Shown here: in pieces, positions 7,424 to 15,422 of the stretch | How positions within the stretch are numbered: the first letter of the stretch is position 1 | Layout of the letters: the number at the start of each line of letters is the position of its first letter | Assembly (NCBI GenBank): GCA_963638355.1 | Contig: CAVHRT010000006.1 | Location: 1-43,063 of the forward strand | Origin: W0P28-013 sp963638355 | Lineage (GTDB): Bacteria; Bacteroidota; Bacteroidia; Bacteroidales; Paludibacteraceae | Direction: 5' to 3' | DNA: 43,063 nt | Made by a program: the position numbers and the translations under genes | Notes under the pieces: generated by a model | Database searches by the model: none | Told to the model about the DNA's origin: nothing | Seen by the model: only the letters and a program-made list of their open reading frames with translations

Positions 7424-9067
7424 ATGGCAGAAAAAATTAAAACTCAAAACGACGAGATAGATGTGATGGCACTGCTGCGTTTGTGCCTGAAAAAATGGTA
7501 TGTTTTCGCCATAGCCGTGGGCGTTTGCTGCGTGCTTGCCGTGGCTTACTACATGACCACCGAGCCGCAATACAAAACCACTGCCACACTCATGCTACGC
7601 AGTCAGGACATGACCAGTCCACTCGCCAACATCTCGATAGGCGGATTCACGGCAGCCGACATCATGGGCGGCGGTCGCAACGTTGACAACGAGATTGAGG
7701 TGATGCGTTCGCGCGAACTGCTGCGCCAAACCATCGAAAGTCTGAATATGCGCACCATCAGCAAACGCAAAATGGGCTTGCGCAAAATAGATCAATACGG
7801 CAAAAGTCCGCTGCTGATGACCTGTCCCGAAAGCTTCGATAGCGCCATGAAAGGCAGCCTGAAAGTGGAAGTGGAGCGCTGCGACGATGGGCAATACAAA
7901 CTCTGGTTCAAGCGCAAAATTAAACGTTCCACCGAGTGCTACAAATGCACCGCTGCCGACATCACGTCGGTCGAGACGCCATGGGGCATTTTCCATTTTG
8001 CCGAGCAGAAAGAGAACATCATCATGCCAAATGCCAACGACGTTACGGACAGCACCTACACCATGTTTTTCTATGTTGCCGACATCAAATCGCGCATCGA
8101 CAAGATGAGTGAGGATCTGAACATTGCCTCGGTGAGCAAGAAAAACAATGCCATCAGCATAACCTACACATCGGGCAGCCCCGAGAAAAACGAGCAACTC
8201 ATCAACCGCCTCATCGACCTCTACAACCTTGGCGAGCAGAGCGACAACACGCATGTGCAGGGGCAATCAGCACGTTTCCTTGCTACGCGATTGAGCCAAA
8301 GCAAACAAGATTTGTTGGACATTGAGCAAGACATTGAAGACTACAAAGAGCGCAACAACATTGCCGACATACAAGTGCAGGCCGAAATAAACCTGACCAC
8401 CACCAGCGAATACGAAAAGCAGATAGCCGCAGCCGACATTCAGTACAATCTCGTATCGTTTGTCGAAGATTACCTGCGCAACGCCTCCGATGACGATCTG
8501 ATTCCGAACAACACTGGCATAAACGACGAATCGCTCGGAACCATGATGGCGAACTACAACTCGTTGGTACTCAAATACTTGCGCATGAATCGCGCCACCA
8601 ACGCCACCAACCCAATCATCGACCGCACGCTGAACGAAATTCGTCTGCTGCGTCAAAACATTCTGCAGACCATCAGCAATGTGAAAGAGAGCCTAGTCAT
8701 CACCAAGCGCGACCTGAAAGCCAAGAGCAAACGCTACGAAAATCAGGTTAGCCAAGTGCCGAGCATCGAGCGCGAATACCGCGAGTTGGTGCGCGAACGC
8801 GAAATTCGCCAAACCATCTACATCGGTTTGCAACAAAAATACGAACTCGCGCTGCTGCAAGAGGCTTCCACCGTGGAGACCATGCGCATAATCGACCCCG
8901 TGTACACATTCGACAAACCCGTGAAACCACAAGCCAAAATGCTGCTTGTAGTGGCAGTTTTGCTCGGACTAATCATTGCCTCTGGATACCTCTACGTCAA
9001 AGAAAATTTCTTCACAAAAAAAGAGGAAGAATCGAGCGAAAATGCAGTCGCTGAAGAGGCGAAATAG
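7424..9067 (+). CDS. Wzz/chain-length-determinant family protein without kinase domain
   Basis: Inner-membrane co-polymerase predicted to work with the Wza-like protein in polysaccharide export and length control. The first transmembrane helix is at about residues 26-48. The periplasmic region contains long coiled coils (about 280-330 and 400-480) and the GNVR-type segment QVPSIEREYRELVRERE. The second helix (about 508-528) is followed by a short acidic tail. Many Bacteroidota homologues continue into a BY-kinase domain with Walker motifs; here the protein stops about 20 residues after the second helix with no Walker A. The start ATG follows the export gene by 32 bases. Confidence 0.88.
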   Translation: MAEKIKTQNDEIDVMALLRLCLKKWYVFAIAVGVCCVLAVAYYMTTEPQYKTTATLMLRSQDMTSPLANISIGGFTAADIMGGGRNVDNEIEVMRSRELLRQTIESLNMRTISKRKMGLRKIDQYGKSPLLMTCPESFDSAMKGSLKVEVERCDDGQYKLWFKRKIKRSTECYKCTAADITSVETPWGIFHFAEQKENIIMPNANDVTDSTYTMFFYVADIKSRIDKMSEDLNIASVSKKNNAISITYTSGSPEKNEQLINRLIDLYNLGEQSDNTHVQGQSARFLATRLSQSKQDLLDIEQDIEDYKERNNIADIQVQAEINLTTTSEYEKQIAAADIQYNLVSFVEDYLRNASDDDLIPNNTGINDESLGTMMANYNSLVLKYLRMNRATNATNPIIDRTLNEIRLLRQNILQTISNVKESLVITKRDLKAKSKRYENQVSQVPSIEREYRELVREREIRQTIYIGLQQKYELALLQEASTVETMRIIDPVYTFDKPVKPQAKMLLVVAVLLGLIIASGYLYVKENFFTKKEEESSENAVAEEAK

Positions 9068-9119
9068 AGAACTGAAAAATTAGTTGTTCAAAATTTTTTC
9101 TCAAAAAAAGAGCAAACTA

Positions 9120-9151
9120 TTTGACAGTCAACAAAAAAAGTAGTACCTTTG
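9120..9151 (+). promoter_or_regulatory. Promoter of the rplM operon
   Basis: TTTG (9120-9123), 20 bases, TACCTTTG (9144-9151): a near-perfect match to the Bacteroidota consensus. It implies an untranslated leader of about 130 bases before rplM. Confidence 0.8.
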
Positions 9152-9170
9152 CAGTCCCAAAATATTATCC

Positions 9171-9226
9171 AAACCTTGTAACAAGTTCATACACAATGGT
9201 TTAAGGCTTTTTGGCGTGAATTAGCC
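9171..9226 (+). promoter_or_regulatory. Possible structured leader of rplM
   Basis: AAACCTTGT (9171-9179) can pair with ACAATGGTTT (9193-9202) with one bulged base, and GGCT (9205-9208) with AGCC (9223-9226). Ribosomal protein leaders are often autoregulatory; the second stem is weak and no known family was recognised. Confidence 0.3.
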
Positions 9227-9289
9227 CGCGTTGGAGAGATGAAAATCACTGGAAAATGAACGAATTTTGAAAATCAAAAAACAAAAAAA

Positions 9290-9745
9290 GTGGATACATT
9301 AAGCTACAAAACAGTATCGGCCAACGAGGCTACTGTAAAAAAAGAGTGGGTGCTTGTCGACGCCGCTGACCAAACTCTGGGTCGCATGGCTTCGATTGTC
9401 GCCAAATTGCTGCGCGGCAAATACAAACCCAATTTCACACCGCATGTCGATTGCGGCGACAACGTCATCATCATCAATGCCGACAAAGTGAAACTGACCG
9501 GCAAAAAATGGACAGACCGCATCTATCTGACCTATTCGCTCTACCCTGGCGGACAACGCGCGCAAACACCCGAACAGTTGTTCAAACAGAGCCCTGTGAA
9601 ACTGATCGAAAAGGTTGTGAAAGGCATGCTGCCCAAAAACAAATTGGCTGCCAAACTGATGGACAACCTGCACGTTTATGTTGGTGCAGAACACCCACAC
9701 GAGGCACAACAGCCAAAAGTTATCGATTTAAACACAATTAAATAA
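9290..9745 (+). CDS. rplM: Ribosomal protein L13 (uL13)
   Basis: Large-subunit protein, 151 aa, normal length. Recognised by WVLVDAADQTLGRMAS, GDNVIIINADKVKLTGKKW and the GMLPKN motif near residue 113. The start is GTG; the next methionine is inside the conserved core, so GTG is the only reasonable start. The stop overlaps the rpsI start by one base (TAATG), the usual translationally coupled L13-S9 pair. Confidence 0.97.
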   Translation: MDTLSYKTVSANEATVKKEWVLVDAADQTLGRMASIVAKLLRGKYKPNFTPHVDCGDNVIIINADKVKLTGKKWTDRIYLTYSLYPGGQRAQTPEQLFKQSPVKLIEKVVKGMLPKNKLAAKLMDNLHVYVGAEHPHEAQQPKVIDLNTIK

Positions 9746-10140
9746 TGTCGAACATGGAAGTAGTAAATGCAGTAGGAAGAAGAAAAGCGGCAGTTGCCCG
9801 CGTGTTCGTCGCCCCGGGAAAGGGAAACATCGTTATCAACAAACGCGAACTGAATGCCTATTTCCCATCGGCAATGCTTCAATACATCGTTAAGCAACCG
9901 CTGAACACCGTTGAAGCCGCCGAAAAATACGACATCAAAGTGAACCTCGACGGCGGTGGCATCAAAGGCCAAGCCGAAGCACTGCGTCTGGCCATTGCTC
10001 GCGCGTTGGTGAAAATCAACCCCGAAGACAAAGTGGCTCTGAAACAGGCAGGTTTCATGACACGCGACTCGCGCGAAGTGGAACGCAAAAAACCAGGTCG
10101 CCCGAAAGCACGCAAGCGTTTCCAATTCTCGAAACGTTAA
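9745..10140 (+). CDS. rpsI: Ribosomal protein S9 (uS9)
   Basis: Small-subunit protein of 131 aa. NAVGRRKAAVARV near the N-terminus and the basic tail KKPGRPKARKRFQFSKR, which reaches the P-site tRNA, are diagnostic. The ATG overlaps the rplM stop. A second ATG three codons later (9754) is an equally possible start. Confidence 0.97.
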   Translation: MSNMEVVNAVGRRKAAVARVFVAPGKGNIVINKRELNAYFPSAMLQYIVKQPLNTVEAAEKYDIKVNLDGGGIKGQAEALRLAIARALVKINPEDKVALKQAGFMTRDSREVERKKPGRPKARKRFQFSKR

Positions 10141-10159
10141 TCGAACGAATCAACAACGT

Positions 10160-10189
10160 ACACAACTGGGCTTTACGCTCAGTTTGTGT
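10160..10189 (+). terminator. Hairpin after rpsI, terminator or rpsB leader
   Basis: ACACAACTGGGC (10160-10171) pairs with GCTCAGTTTGTGT (10177-10189), with one bulge and one G-T pair. No T-run follows, so it may be a processing or leader structure. A 15-base palindrome TCTAAATCATTTAGA follows at 10217-10231. Confidence 0.45.
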
Positions 10190-10309
10190 ATGTTTGAGAT
10201 AAAATCTTGTTTAGTATCTAAATCATTTAGACTTGCCACGCGCAACTACTTGATGATTGCTTGACAAAAAGAGTAAAAAGAAGGTAAACAATCAAAAAAA
10301 AACAAAAAA

Positions 10310-11119
10310 ATGCCAAGAACAAATTTCCAAGAACTTTTGGAGGCAGGTGCACACTTTGGTCACCTGAAACGCAAATGGAATCCCGCCATGGCTCCTTACA
10401 TTTTCATGGAGCGTAACGGAATCCACATCATCGACCTGCACAAAACCGTTGCAAAAATTGACGAAGCAGCCGATGCAATGAAACAAATCGCAAAATCGGG
10501 CAAACGCGTATTGTTTGTAGCCACCAAAAAACAGGCCAAACAAGTAGTAGCCGAAAAAGCAGCCGAAGCCGGAATGCCTTACATCACCGAGCGCTGGGCT
10601 GGCGGCATGCTCACCAACTTCCCAACCATTCGCAAGGCTGTGAAGAAGATGGACACGATTGACAAAATGACCAACGACGGCACATTTGCCAACCTCTCGA
10701 AACGTGAAAAACTGCAAATCAATCGCCAACGCGCCAAACTCGAAAAGAACCTCGGTTCTATCGCCGATATGACTCGTTTGCCAGCTGCCCTCTTCGTAGT
10801 AGATGTACTGAAAGAGAACATCGCAGTGTCGGAAGCTCACCGTCTGGGCATTCCAGTGTTCGGCATTGTCGACACCAACTCGAACCCCAACGGCGTTGAC
10901 TTTGTGATTCCAGCCAACGACGACGCAACGAAATCGATCGAGATCATCATGTCGGCCATGGTCGACGCACTAAAAGAGGGCGCACAAGAGCGCAAACTCG
11001 AAAGTGCCGACAAAGAAGGCGAAGCTGGTCCTGAGGTAAAAGAGCGTCGCACACGCGTAAAACGCGCTCCGAAAGAGGAAGGTGCTGCTGAAAACGCTGC
11101 CGCTGCTACCGAAGAATAA
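10310..11119 (+). CDS. rpsB: Ribosomal protein S2 (uS2)
   Basis: Small-subunit protein, 269 aa. Recognised by LLEAGAHFGHLKRKWNPAMAP-type N-terminus, FVATKKQAK, ERWAGGMLTNF and the VDTNSNPNGVDFVIPANDDA region. The C-terminal 40 residues are a charged, Ala/Glu-rich extension of the kind seen in Bacteroidota S2. It is 169 bases after rpsI and 118 before tsf, with the conserved rpsB-tsf order. Confidence 0.97.
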   Translation: MPRTNFQELLEAGAHFGHLKRKWNPAMAPYIFMERNGIHIIDLHKTVAKIDEAADAMKQIAKSGKRVLFVATKKQAKQVVAEKAAEAGMPYITERWAGGMLTNFPTIRKAVKKMDTIDKMTNDGTFANLSKREKLQINRQRAKLEKNLGSIADMTRLPAALFVVDVLKENIAVSEAHRLGIPVFGIVDTNSNPNGVDFVIPANDDATKSIEIIMSAMVDALKEGAQERKLESADKEGEAGPEVKERRTRVKRAPKEEGAAENAAAATEE

Positions 11120-11148
11120 TTTTTTCGCATTCACCGAATGACAATACG

Positions 11149-11198
11149 GAGAGCGTTGCGAGCACGGGCAAAACGGTGTTTCGTAACGCTCTCTTTTT
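11149..11198 (+). terminator. Intrinsic terminator/attenuator between rpsB and tsf
   Basis: GAGAGCGTT (11149-11157) pairs with AACGCTCTC (11185-11193), the stem continuing inward through a G-T and CGA/TCG, followed by TTTTT. Partial termination here would give more S2 than EF-Ts mRNA, as known for the E. coli rpsB-tsf pair. Confidence 0.85.
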
Positions 11199-11237
11199 CA
11201 AAAAACAGGAAATTAAACCACTAAAAAATAGAAAATT

Positions 11238-12233
11238 ATGGCTGTAACAATCGCCGATATTCAAAAACTGCGCACCATGACTGGCGCAGGCATGATGGAC
11301 TGCAAAAAAGCACTCGAAGAGGCGGGTGCCGACATGGAAAAAGCCGTTGAGTTGATTCGCAAACGCGGTCAAGCCATCGCTGCAAAACGCTCCGATCGCT
11401 CGGCTTCCGAAGGTTGCGTATTGGCCAAAGCCGAAGGCGGATTTGCCGCTCTCGTGGCTGTGAAATGCGAAACCGACTTCGTTGCAAAAAATGCCGACTT
11501 CATCGCATTGGTACAAAAAATTCTCGACCTTGCCATGGCTCAAAAACCTGCCAATGTTGAGGCTCTGAAAGCACTCACCATCGACGGACGCACCGTGGCC
11601 GACCTCATCACCGAGCGCTCGGGCGTAACGGGCGAAAAGATGGAAATGGAAGACTACGCAACAGTCGAAGGCGGCACCGCTACCGCATACGTTCACCCAG
11701 GCAACAAATTGGCTACCATCGTGGCTTTTGCCGAGAAAGATGCCGACTACGACACCATTCACGGCGTGGCTATGCACATTGCTGCCATGGCTCCAGTGGC
11801 CATCGACGAAGCTGGCGTGCCACAAGATGTGAAAGACCGCGAATTGGCCGTTGCCATCGACAAAACTAAAGCCGAACAAGTGGCAAAAGCCGTTGAAGTG
11901 GCTCTGAAAAAAGCAGGCATCAACCCTGCCCATGTCGATAGCGAAGAGCACATTGAATCGAACACCACCAAAGGTTGGATTACGCCTGAACAAGCTGCAA
12001 TGGCTCGCGAAATCAAACAAAAAGTGGCCGAAGAGAAAGCCGCCAATCTGCCAGAACAGATGATTAAAAACATCGCTGCTGGTCGTATGGCTAAATTCTA
12101 CAAAGAATACACGCTGCTCGAGCAGAAATACGAAGGCGGCGACGATGCCAACAAACAGAGCGTGAAAGAGTTGCTCGCTGCAAAACACCTCACCTGCGTG
12201 GCATTCAAACGCCTCACACTGAACGAAGAGTAA
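11238..12233 (+). CDS. tsf: Elongation factor Ts
   Basis: Guanine nucleotide exchange factor for EF-Tu, cytosolic, 331 aa. The N-terminal UBA-like domain carries LRTMTGAGMMDCKKALEEA. The EF-Tu-contacting core contains the usual CETDFVAKNADF segment. The C-terminal QKYEGGDDANKQSVKELL segment is typical of the family. Start ATG at 11238; downstream of the rpsB terminator and ended by its own terminator. Confidence 0.97.
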   Translation: MAVTIADIQKLRTMTGAGMMDCKKALEEAGADMEKAVELIRKRGQAIAAKRSDRSASEGCVLAKAEGGFAALVAVKCETDFVAKNADFIALVQKILDLAMAQKPANVEALKALTIDGRTVADLITERSGVTGEKMEMEDYATVEGGTATAYVHPGNKLATIVAFAEKDADYDTIHGVAMHIAAMAPVAIDEAGVPQDVKDRELAVAIDKTKAEQVAKAVEVALKKAGINPAHVDSEEHIESNTTKGWITPEQAAMAREIKQKVAEEKAANLPEQMIKNIAAGRMAKFYKEYTLLEQKYEGGDDANKQSVKELLAAKHLTCVAFKRLTLNEE

Positions 12234-12252
12234 TTCGCTCAAGCGAAAAAAC

Positions 12253-12291
12253 GGAGTGCGCCAACAAGAAATTGCTGCGCACTTCTTTTTT
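12253..12291 (+). terminator. Intrinsic terminator after tsf
   Basis: GGAGTGCGC (12253-12261) and GCGCACTTC (12277-12285) form a 9-bp stem with one G-T pair, followed by six T. Confidence 0.9.
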
Positions 12292-12371
12292 GTGAAAAAA
12301 GATGCCCTCGTGCAACGAAACCGCCACGAAAAACATCTTATAATAATATGCGGAATTAGAAATCTTACAAA

Positions 12372-13406
12372 ATGACATTCACTGCACAACAAATTGCCGA
12401 CTATTTGCAAGGCGAAGTGGTTGGAAATAAGGAAGTTGCCGTTGGCAATTTTTCAAAAATTGAAGAAGGTCGCCCTGGTACGCTCACATTTCTTTCGAAT
12501 CCGAAATACACGCACTTCATCTACACCACCAAGGCCGATGTGGTGCTGGTCGATCGCACTTTCGAGCCTGAGCAGCCCATCAGCGCAACGCTCATAAAGG
12601 TGGAAAGTGCCTACCAATCGCTGGCAAAACTGCTGCAATTGGTCGATTCGGTAAAACCCAAACGCAACGGCATTCACGCCACAGCCGTGGTGCCAGAATC
12701 GGCAAAAATTGGCGAGAATGTCTACATCGGAGCGTATGCCGTGATTGGCGAAGGCGTGCAGTTGGGCAACAATGTGAAGGTTTATCCTCACACGGTGGTC
12801 GACAATGGCGCAAAAATTGGTGACGACACCACGCTCTACGCCAATGTTACCGTTTACGAAGGTTGCGAAATCGGTCGCCGCTGCATCATTCACTCTGGCG
12901 TGGTGATCGGTGCCGATGGATTTGGCTTCGCACCCGATGAACAGGGACATTACAACAAAATTCCGCAGATTGGAAATGTGCAAATTGGCGACGATGTAGA
13001 AGTTGGTGCCAACGCCACCATCGACCGCTCGACCATGGGTTCGACGCGCATTCACAACGGCGTGAAGATTGACAATCTGTGCCAAGTGGCGCACAATGTC
13101 GAGATTGGCGACGACACCGTGCTTTGCGCTCAAGTGGGCGTGGCTGGCTCGTCGAAAATCGGCAAGCACTGCTTGTTGGCTGGTCAAGTGGGCATTGCAG
13201 GACATCTGACAATAGCAGATGGCAATCAGTTTGGAGCAAAAACTGGCGTGAACTCCACCATCGATGAGGTTGGCAAACAGTGGCAAGGCTACCCAGTGGT
13301 TTCGGCCATGAATTTCCGCCGCATTGCCGTGTGCGAACGCCGCTTGCCCGACCTGCTCCGCAAAGTTGACGAACTGGAGAAGAAAATTCAAGAACTTCAG
13401 AAATAA
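12372..13406 (+). CDS. lpxD: UDP-3-O-acyl-glucosamine N-acyltransferase
   Basis: Third step of lipid A synthesis: adds the N-linked hydroxyacyl chain to UDP-3-O-acyl-glucosamine. The N-terminal LpxD-specific domain (about 1-95) is followed by a left-handed beta helix of hexapeptide repeats (about 100-310) and a short C-terminal helix. The catalytic His is H241 in QVAHNVEIG. At 344 aa the length is normal. First gene of the lpxD-lpxC-lpxA set. Confidence 0.96.
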   Translation: MTFTAQQIADYLQGEVVGNKEVAVGNFSKIEEGRPGTLTFLSNPKYTHFIYTTKADVVLVDRTFEPEQPISATLIKVESAYQSLAKLLQLVDSVKPKRNGIHATAVVPESAKIGENVYIGAYAVIGEGVQLGNNVKVYPHTVVDNGAKIGDDTTLYANVTVYEGCEIGRRCIIHSGVVIGADGFGFAPDEQGHYNKIPQIGNVQIGDDVEVGANATIDRSTMGSTRIHNGVKIDNLCQVAHNVEIGDDTVLCAQVGVAGSSKIGKHCLLAGQVGIAGHLTIADGNQFGAKTGVNSTIDEVGKQWQGYPVVSAMNFRRIAVCERRLPDLLRKVDELEKKIQELQK

Positions 13407-13430
13407 TTAGGGATTAGGAGTGAGGAATTA
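13405..13430. repeat. TTAGGA-type degenerate tandem repeat
   Basis: The AT- and AGGA-rich segment between lpxD and lpxC has a 7-8 base period (TTAGGGA, TTAGGAG, TGAGGAA). A related copy lies upstream of clpP at 42809-42840. Confidence 0.6.
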
Positions 13431-13461
13431 ATTTGACAGATTACGCCAGAAAGACGATGCA

Positions 13462-13489
13462 CAATCTTCAAATTTTCAAATTTTCAAAT
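13462..13489. repeat. TTCAAATT tandem repeat, inverted copy of one at 38876
   Basis: 28 bases of TTCAAATT-type units upstream of lpxC. Its reverse complement matches 38876-38903 at 26 of 28 positions. It is followed by a GCGCGAAGCGC inverted repeat near 13503. Confidence 0.7.
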
Positions 13490-13533
13490 AGACAATAGAA
13501 ACCGCGCGAAGCGCAAACTTAGAAACAAGTTTT

Positions 13534-14436
13534 ATGAAACAACGAACACTCGGAGGCAGTTTTACGCTGAAAGGCAAAGGTCTGCACACGGGACTTCAGA
13601 TAGAGATGCGCATGATGCCCGCTCCCGAAAACAGCGGCTACGTCATTCGTCGTATCGATTTGCCGGGGCAGCCCGAGATTAAGGCGGTGGCTGAAAATGT
13701 GTGCGAAGCCACGCGTGGCACCGTGTTACGCCAAGGCGAAGCGCAAGTCAGCACCGTGGAACATGGATTTGCTGCGCTCTACGCATCGGGCATCGACAAC
13801 TGCTTTGTCGAGGTGAATGCGCCCGAGTTTCCAATTCTCGATGGCAGCGCGCGCCTCTACATGGACGAAATCGCCAAAGTTGGAACGGTAGAGCAATCGG
13901 CCGAAAAAAATTATTTGGTCGTAAAAGAGAAATTGGAATACACCTCGCCCGACGGCCTCTCGCACATCGAAATTTTGCCAGCCGACGATTTTTCGGTTGA
14001 GGTCGAGATTAATTTTTCATCGCCTGTGCTTGGTCATCAGACGGCAACGATCAGCGATTTCACGCAGTTTGCCGCCGAAATTGCGCCATGCCGCACCTTT
14101 GTTTTTGTTCGCGAAATTGCGCCACTGCTCAAGATGGACCTGATTCGCGGCGGCGATCTGAACAATGCGCTGGTCATTTACGATCAGCCTGAAGCCAAAA
14201 ACGAGCTGCAGCAGTTGGCCGATCTGCTCGGTCAGCCATGTCCGCATGTCGATTCGCTGGGTTACCTAAGTCCGCTGCGGTTCGACAACGAGCCTGCACG
14301 CCACAAACTGCTCGACCTAATTGGCGATCTGTCGCTGGTTGGTCAGCCCATTCGCGGACGCGTGGTTGCCCTACGCCCCGGACACAGCGTGAACACCGCG
14401 TTCGGAAAGCAAATAAGAGAGCAATTGACAAAATAA
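13534..14436 (+). CDS. lpxC: UDP-3-O-acyl-N-acetylglucosamine deacetylase, not fused to FabZ
   Basis: Zinc deacetylase of the committed lipid A step. Zinc ligands appear as H77 (TVEH), H257 and D261 (HKLLDLIGD), with the active-site H284 in PGHSVN. LDGSA at 102-106 is conserved. At 300 aa it matches stand-alone LpxC of proteobacteria. In most Bacteroidota LpxC is fused at its C-terminus to the FabZ dehydratase; here translation stops about 16 residues after PGHSVN, and the gap to lpxA holds only repeat sequence. No FabZ reading frame is visible in any frame between lpxC and lpxA, so this is not a simple frameshift. Confidence 0.96.
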   Translation: MKQRTLGGSFTLKGKGLHTGLQIEMRMMPAPENSGYVIRRIDLPGQPEIKAVAENVCEATRGTVLRQGEAQVSTVEHGFAALYASGIDNCFVEVNAPEFPILDGSARLYMDEIAKVGTVEQSAEKNYLVVKEKLEYTSPDGLSHIEILPADDFSVEVEINFSSPVLGHQTATISDFTQFAAEIAPCRTFVFVREIAPLLKMDLIRGGDLNNALVIYDQPEAKNELQQLADLLGQPCPHVDSLGYLSPLRFDNEPARHKLLDLIGDLSLVGQPIRGRVVALRPGHSVNTAFGKQIREQLTK

Positions 14437-14444
14437 TTTCCACC

Positions 14445-14480
14445 ACTTTATAGACTTTATAACTTTACAACTTTATAACT
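14445..14480. repeat. ACTTTATAA-type tandem repeat upstream of lpxA
   Basis: About four degenerate units of ACTTTATA(G/A) fill the lpxC-lpxA gap and end four bases before the lpxA ATG. The same unit type fills 26715-26792 before the adenosyltransferase gene. Confidence 0.7.
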
Positions 14481-14484
14481 AACT

Positions 14485-15264
14485 ATGACTCAACCATTTG
14501 CAAGCATTCACCCAAGTGCAAAAATTGCCGACAATGTGGTGATTGAACCATTTTGCGTGATCGAAAAAAATGTAACCATTGGTGCAGGCACGCACATTGG
14601 ACCGAATGTTACCATCTTCGAAAATACCACCATTGGCGAGAATTGCCGCATCTTCCCAGGTGCTGTAGTTGGCGCCATTCCACAAGATTTGAAATTCAAA
14701 GGCGAAGAGACCTTCACCATCATTGGCAACAACACCACCATTCGCGAATGCGCCACAGTGCACCGCGGAACGGCCTCGAAGGGCAAAACCGTGATTGGCG
14801 ACAACTGCCTTGTGATGGCCTATTGCCACGTGGCGCACGACTGCTGCCTGCACAACAACATCATCATGTCGAATGCCACACAGCTAGCTGGCGAAGTGGT
14901 GGTTGACGACTACGCAGTGATTGGCGGCGGCACGCTGGTTCACCAATTCACGCACATCGGCAAACATGTGATGATTCAGGGCGGATCGAAGGTGAACAAA
15001 GACATTCCACCATATGTGATAGCCGCTCGCGAGCCAATAGCTTTTGCTGGCATCAACTCGATAGGACTGCGCCGCCGCGGTTTCACCAACGAACAGATTG
15101 ACAACATTCAGAACATGTACCGCATGATTTTCCAATCGGAGATGAACGTGTCGCAAGCCATTGCAGCTCTCGAAACCAGCATGCCCGCCACACCCGAGCG
15201 CGACGAAGTGATACTTTTCGTTCGCAACTCGCCACGCGGCATTTTGAAAGGCTACGCACGCTGA
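14485..15264 (+). CDS. lpxA: UDP-N-acetylglucosamine O-acyltransferase
   Basis: First step of lipid A synthesis, moving hydroxyacyl from ACP to UDP-GlcNAc. Left-handed beta helix of hexapeptide repeats (about 8-190) with catalytic H118 in HVAHDC, followed by the helical C-terminal domain (about 195-259). 259 aa, normal length. Third gene of the lipid A block and ended by a terminator. Confidence 0.96.
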   Translation: MTQPFASIHPSAKIADNVVIEPFCVIEKNVTIGAGTHIGPNVTIFENTTIGENCRIFPGAVVGAIPQDLKFKGEETFTIIGNNTTIRECATVHRGTASKGKTVIGDNCLVMAYCHVAHDCCLHNNIIMSNATQLAGEVVVDDYAVIGGGTLVHQFTHIGKHVMIQGGSKVNKDIPPYVIAAREPIAFAGINSIGLRRRGFTNEQIDNIQNMYRMIFQSEMNVSQAIAALETSMPATPERDEVILFVRNSPRGILKGYAR

Positions 15265-15287
15265 TTTTTCATCAGAAAAGAATGAAA

Positions 15288-15321
15288 AACGCGAAACTTT
15301 TCGGAGTTTTGCGTTTTTTTT
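15288..15321 (+). terminator. Intrinsic terminator after lpxA
   Basis: AACGCGAAACT (15288-15298) pairs with AGTTTTGCGTT (15305-15315) around TTTCGG, with one G-T pair, and a T-run follows. Confidence 0.9.
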
Positions 15322-15331
15322 GCGAAAAAAG

Positions 15332-15362
15332 TTTGCGAGTCAGAAAAAAAGTCGTAACTTTG
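15332..15362 (+). promoter_or_regulatory. Promoter of deoD
   Basis: TTTG (15332-15335), 19 bases, TAACTTTG (15355-15362): full match to the Bacteroidota consensus. Transcription would start near 15369, which excludes the upstream TTG at 15366 as the start codon. Confidence 0.85.
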
Positions 15363-15422
15363 TAGTTGCGTCCGTCGAGGGCGAAAATTCAACAAAAAAT
15401 CATCAAAAACAAACTTAATACT

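Noticed and set aside
11106..12410. Long open frame antisense to tsf
   Set aside because: It mirrors the codon pattern of tsf, spans its terminator and has no domain or promoter.
15366..15422. TTG start giving a longer DeoD
   Set aside because: It lies at the predicted transcription start and the added residues do not fit the family.
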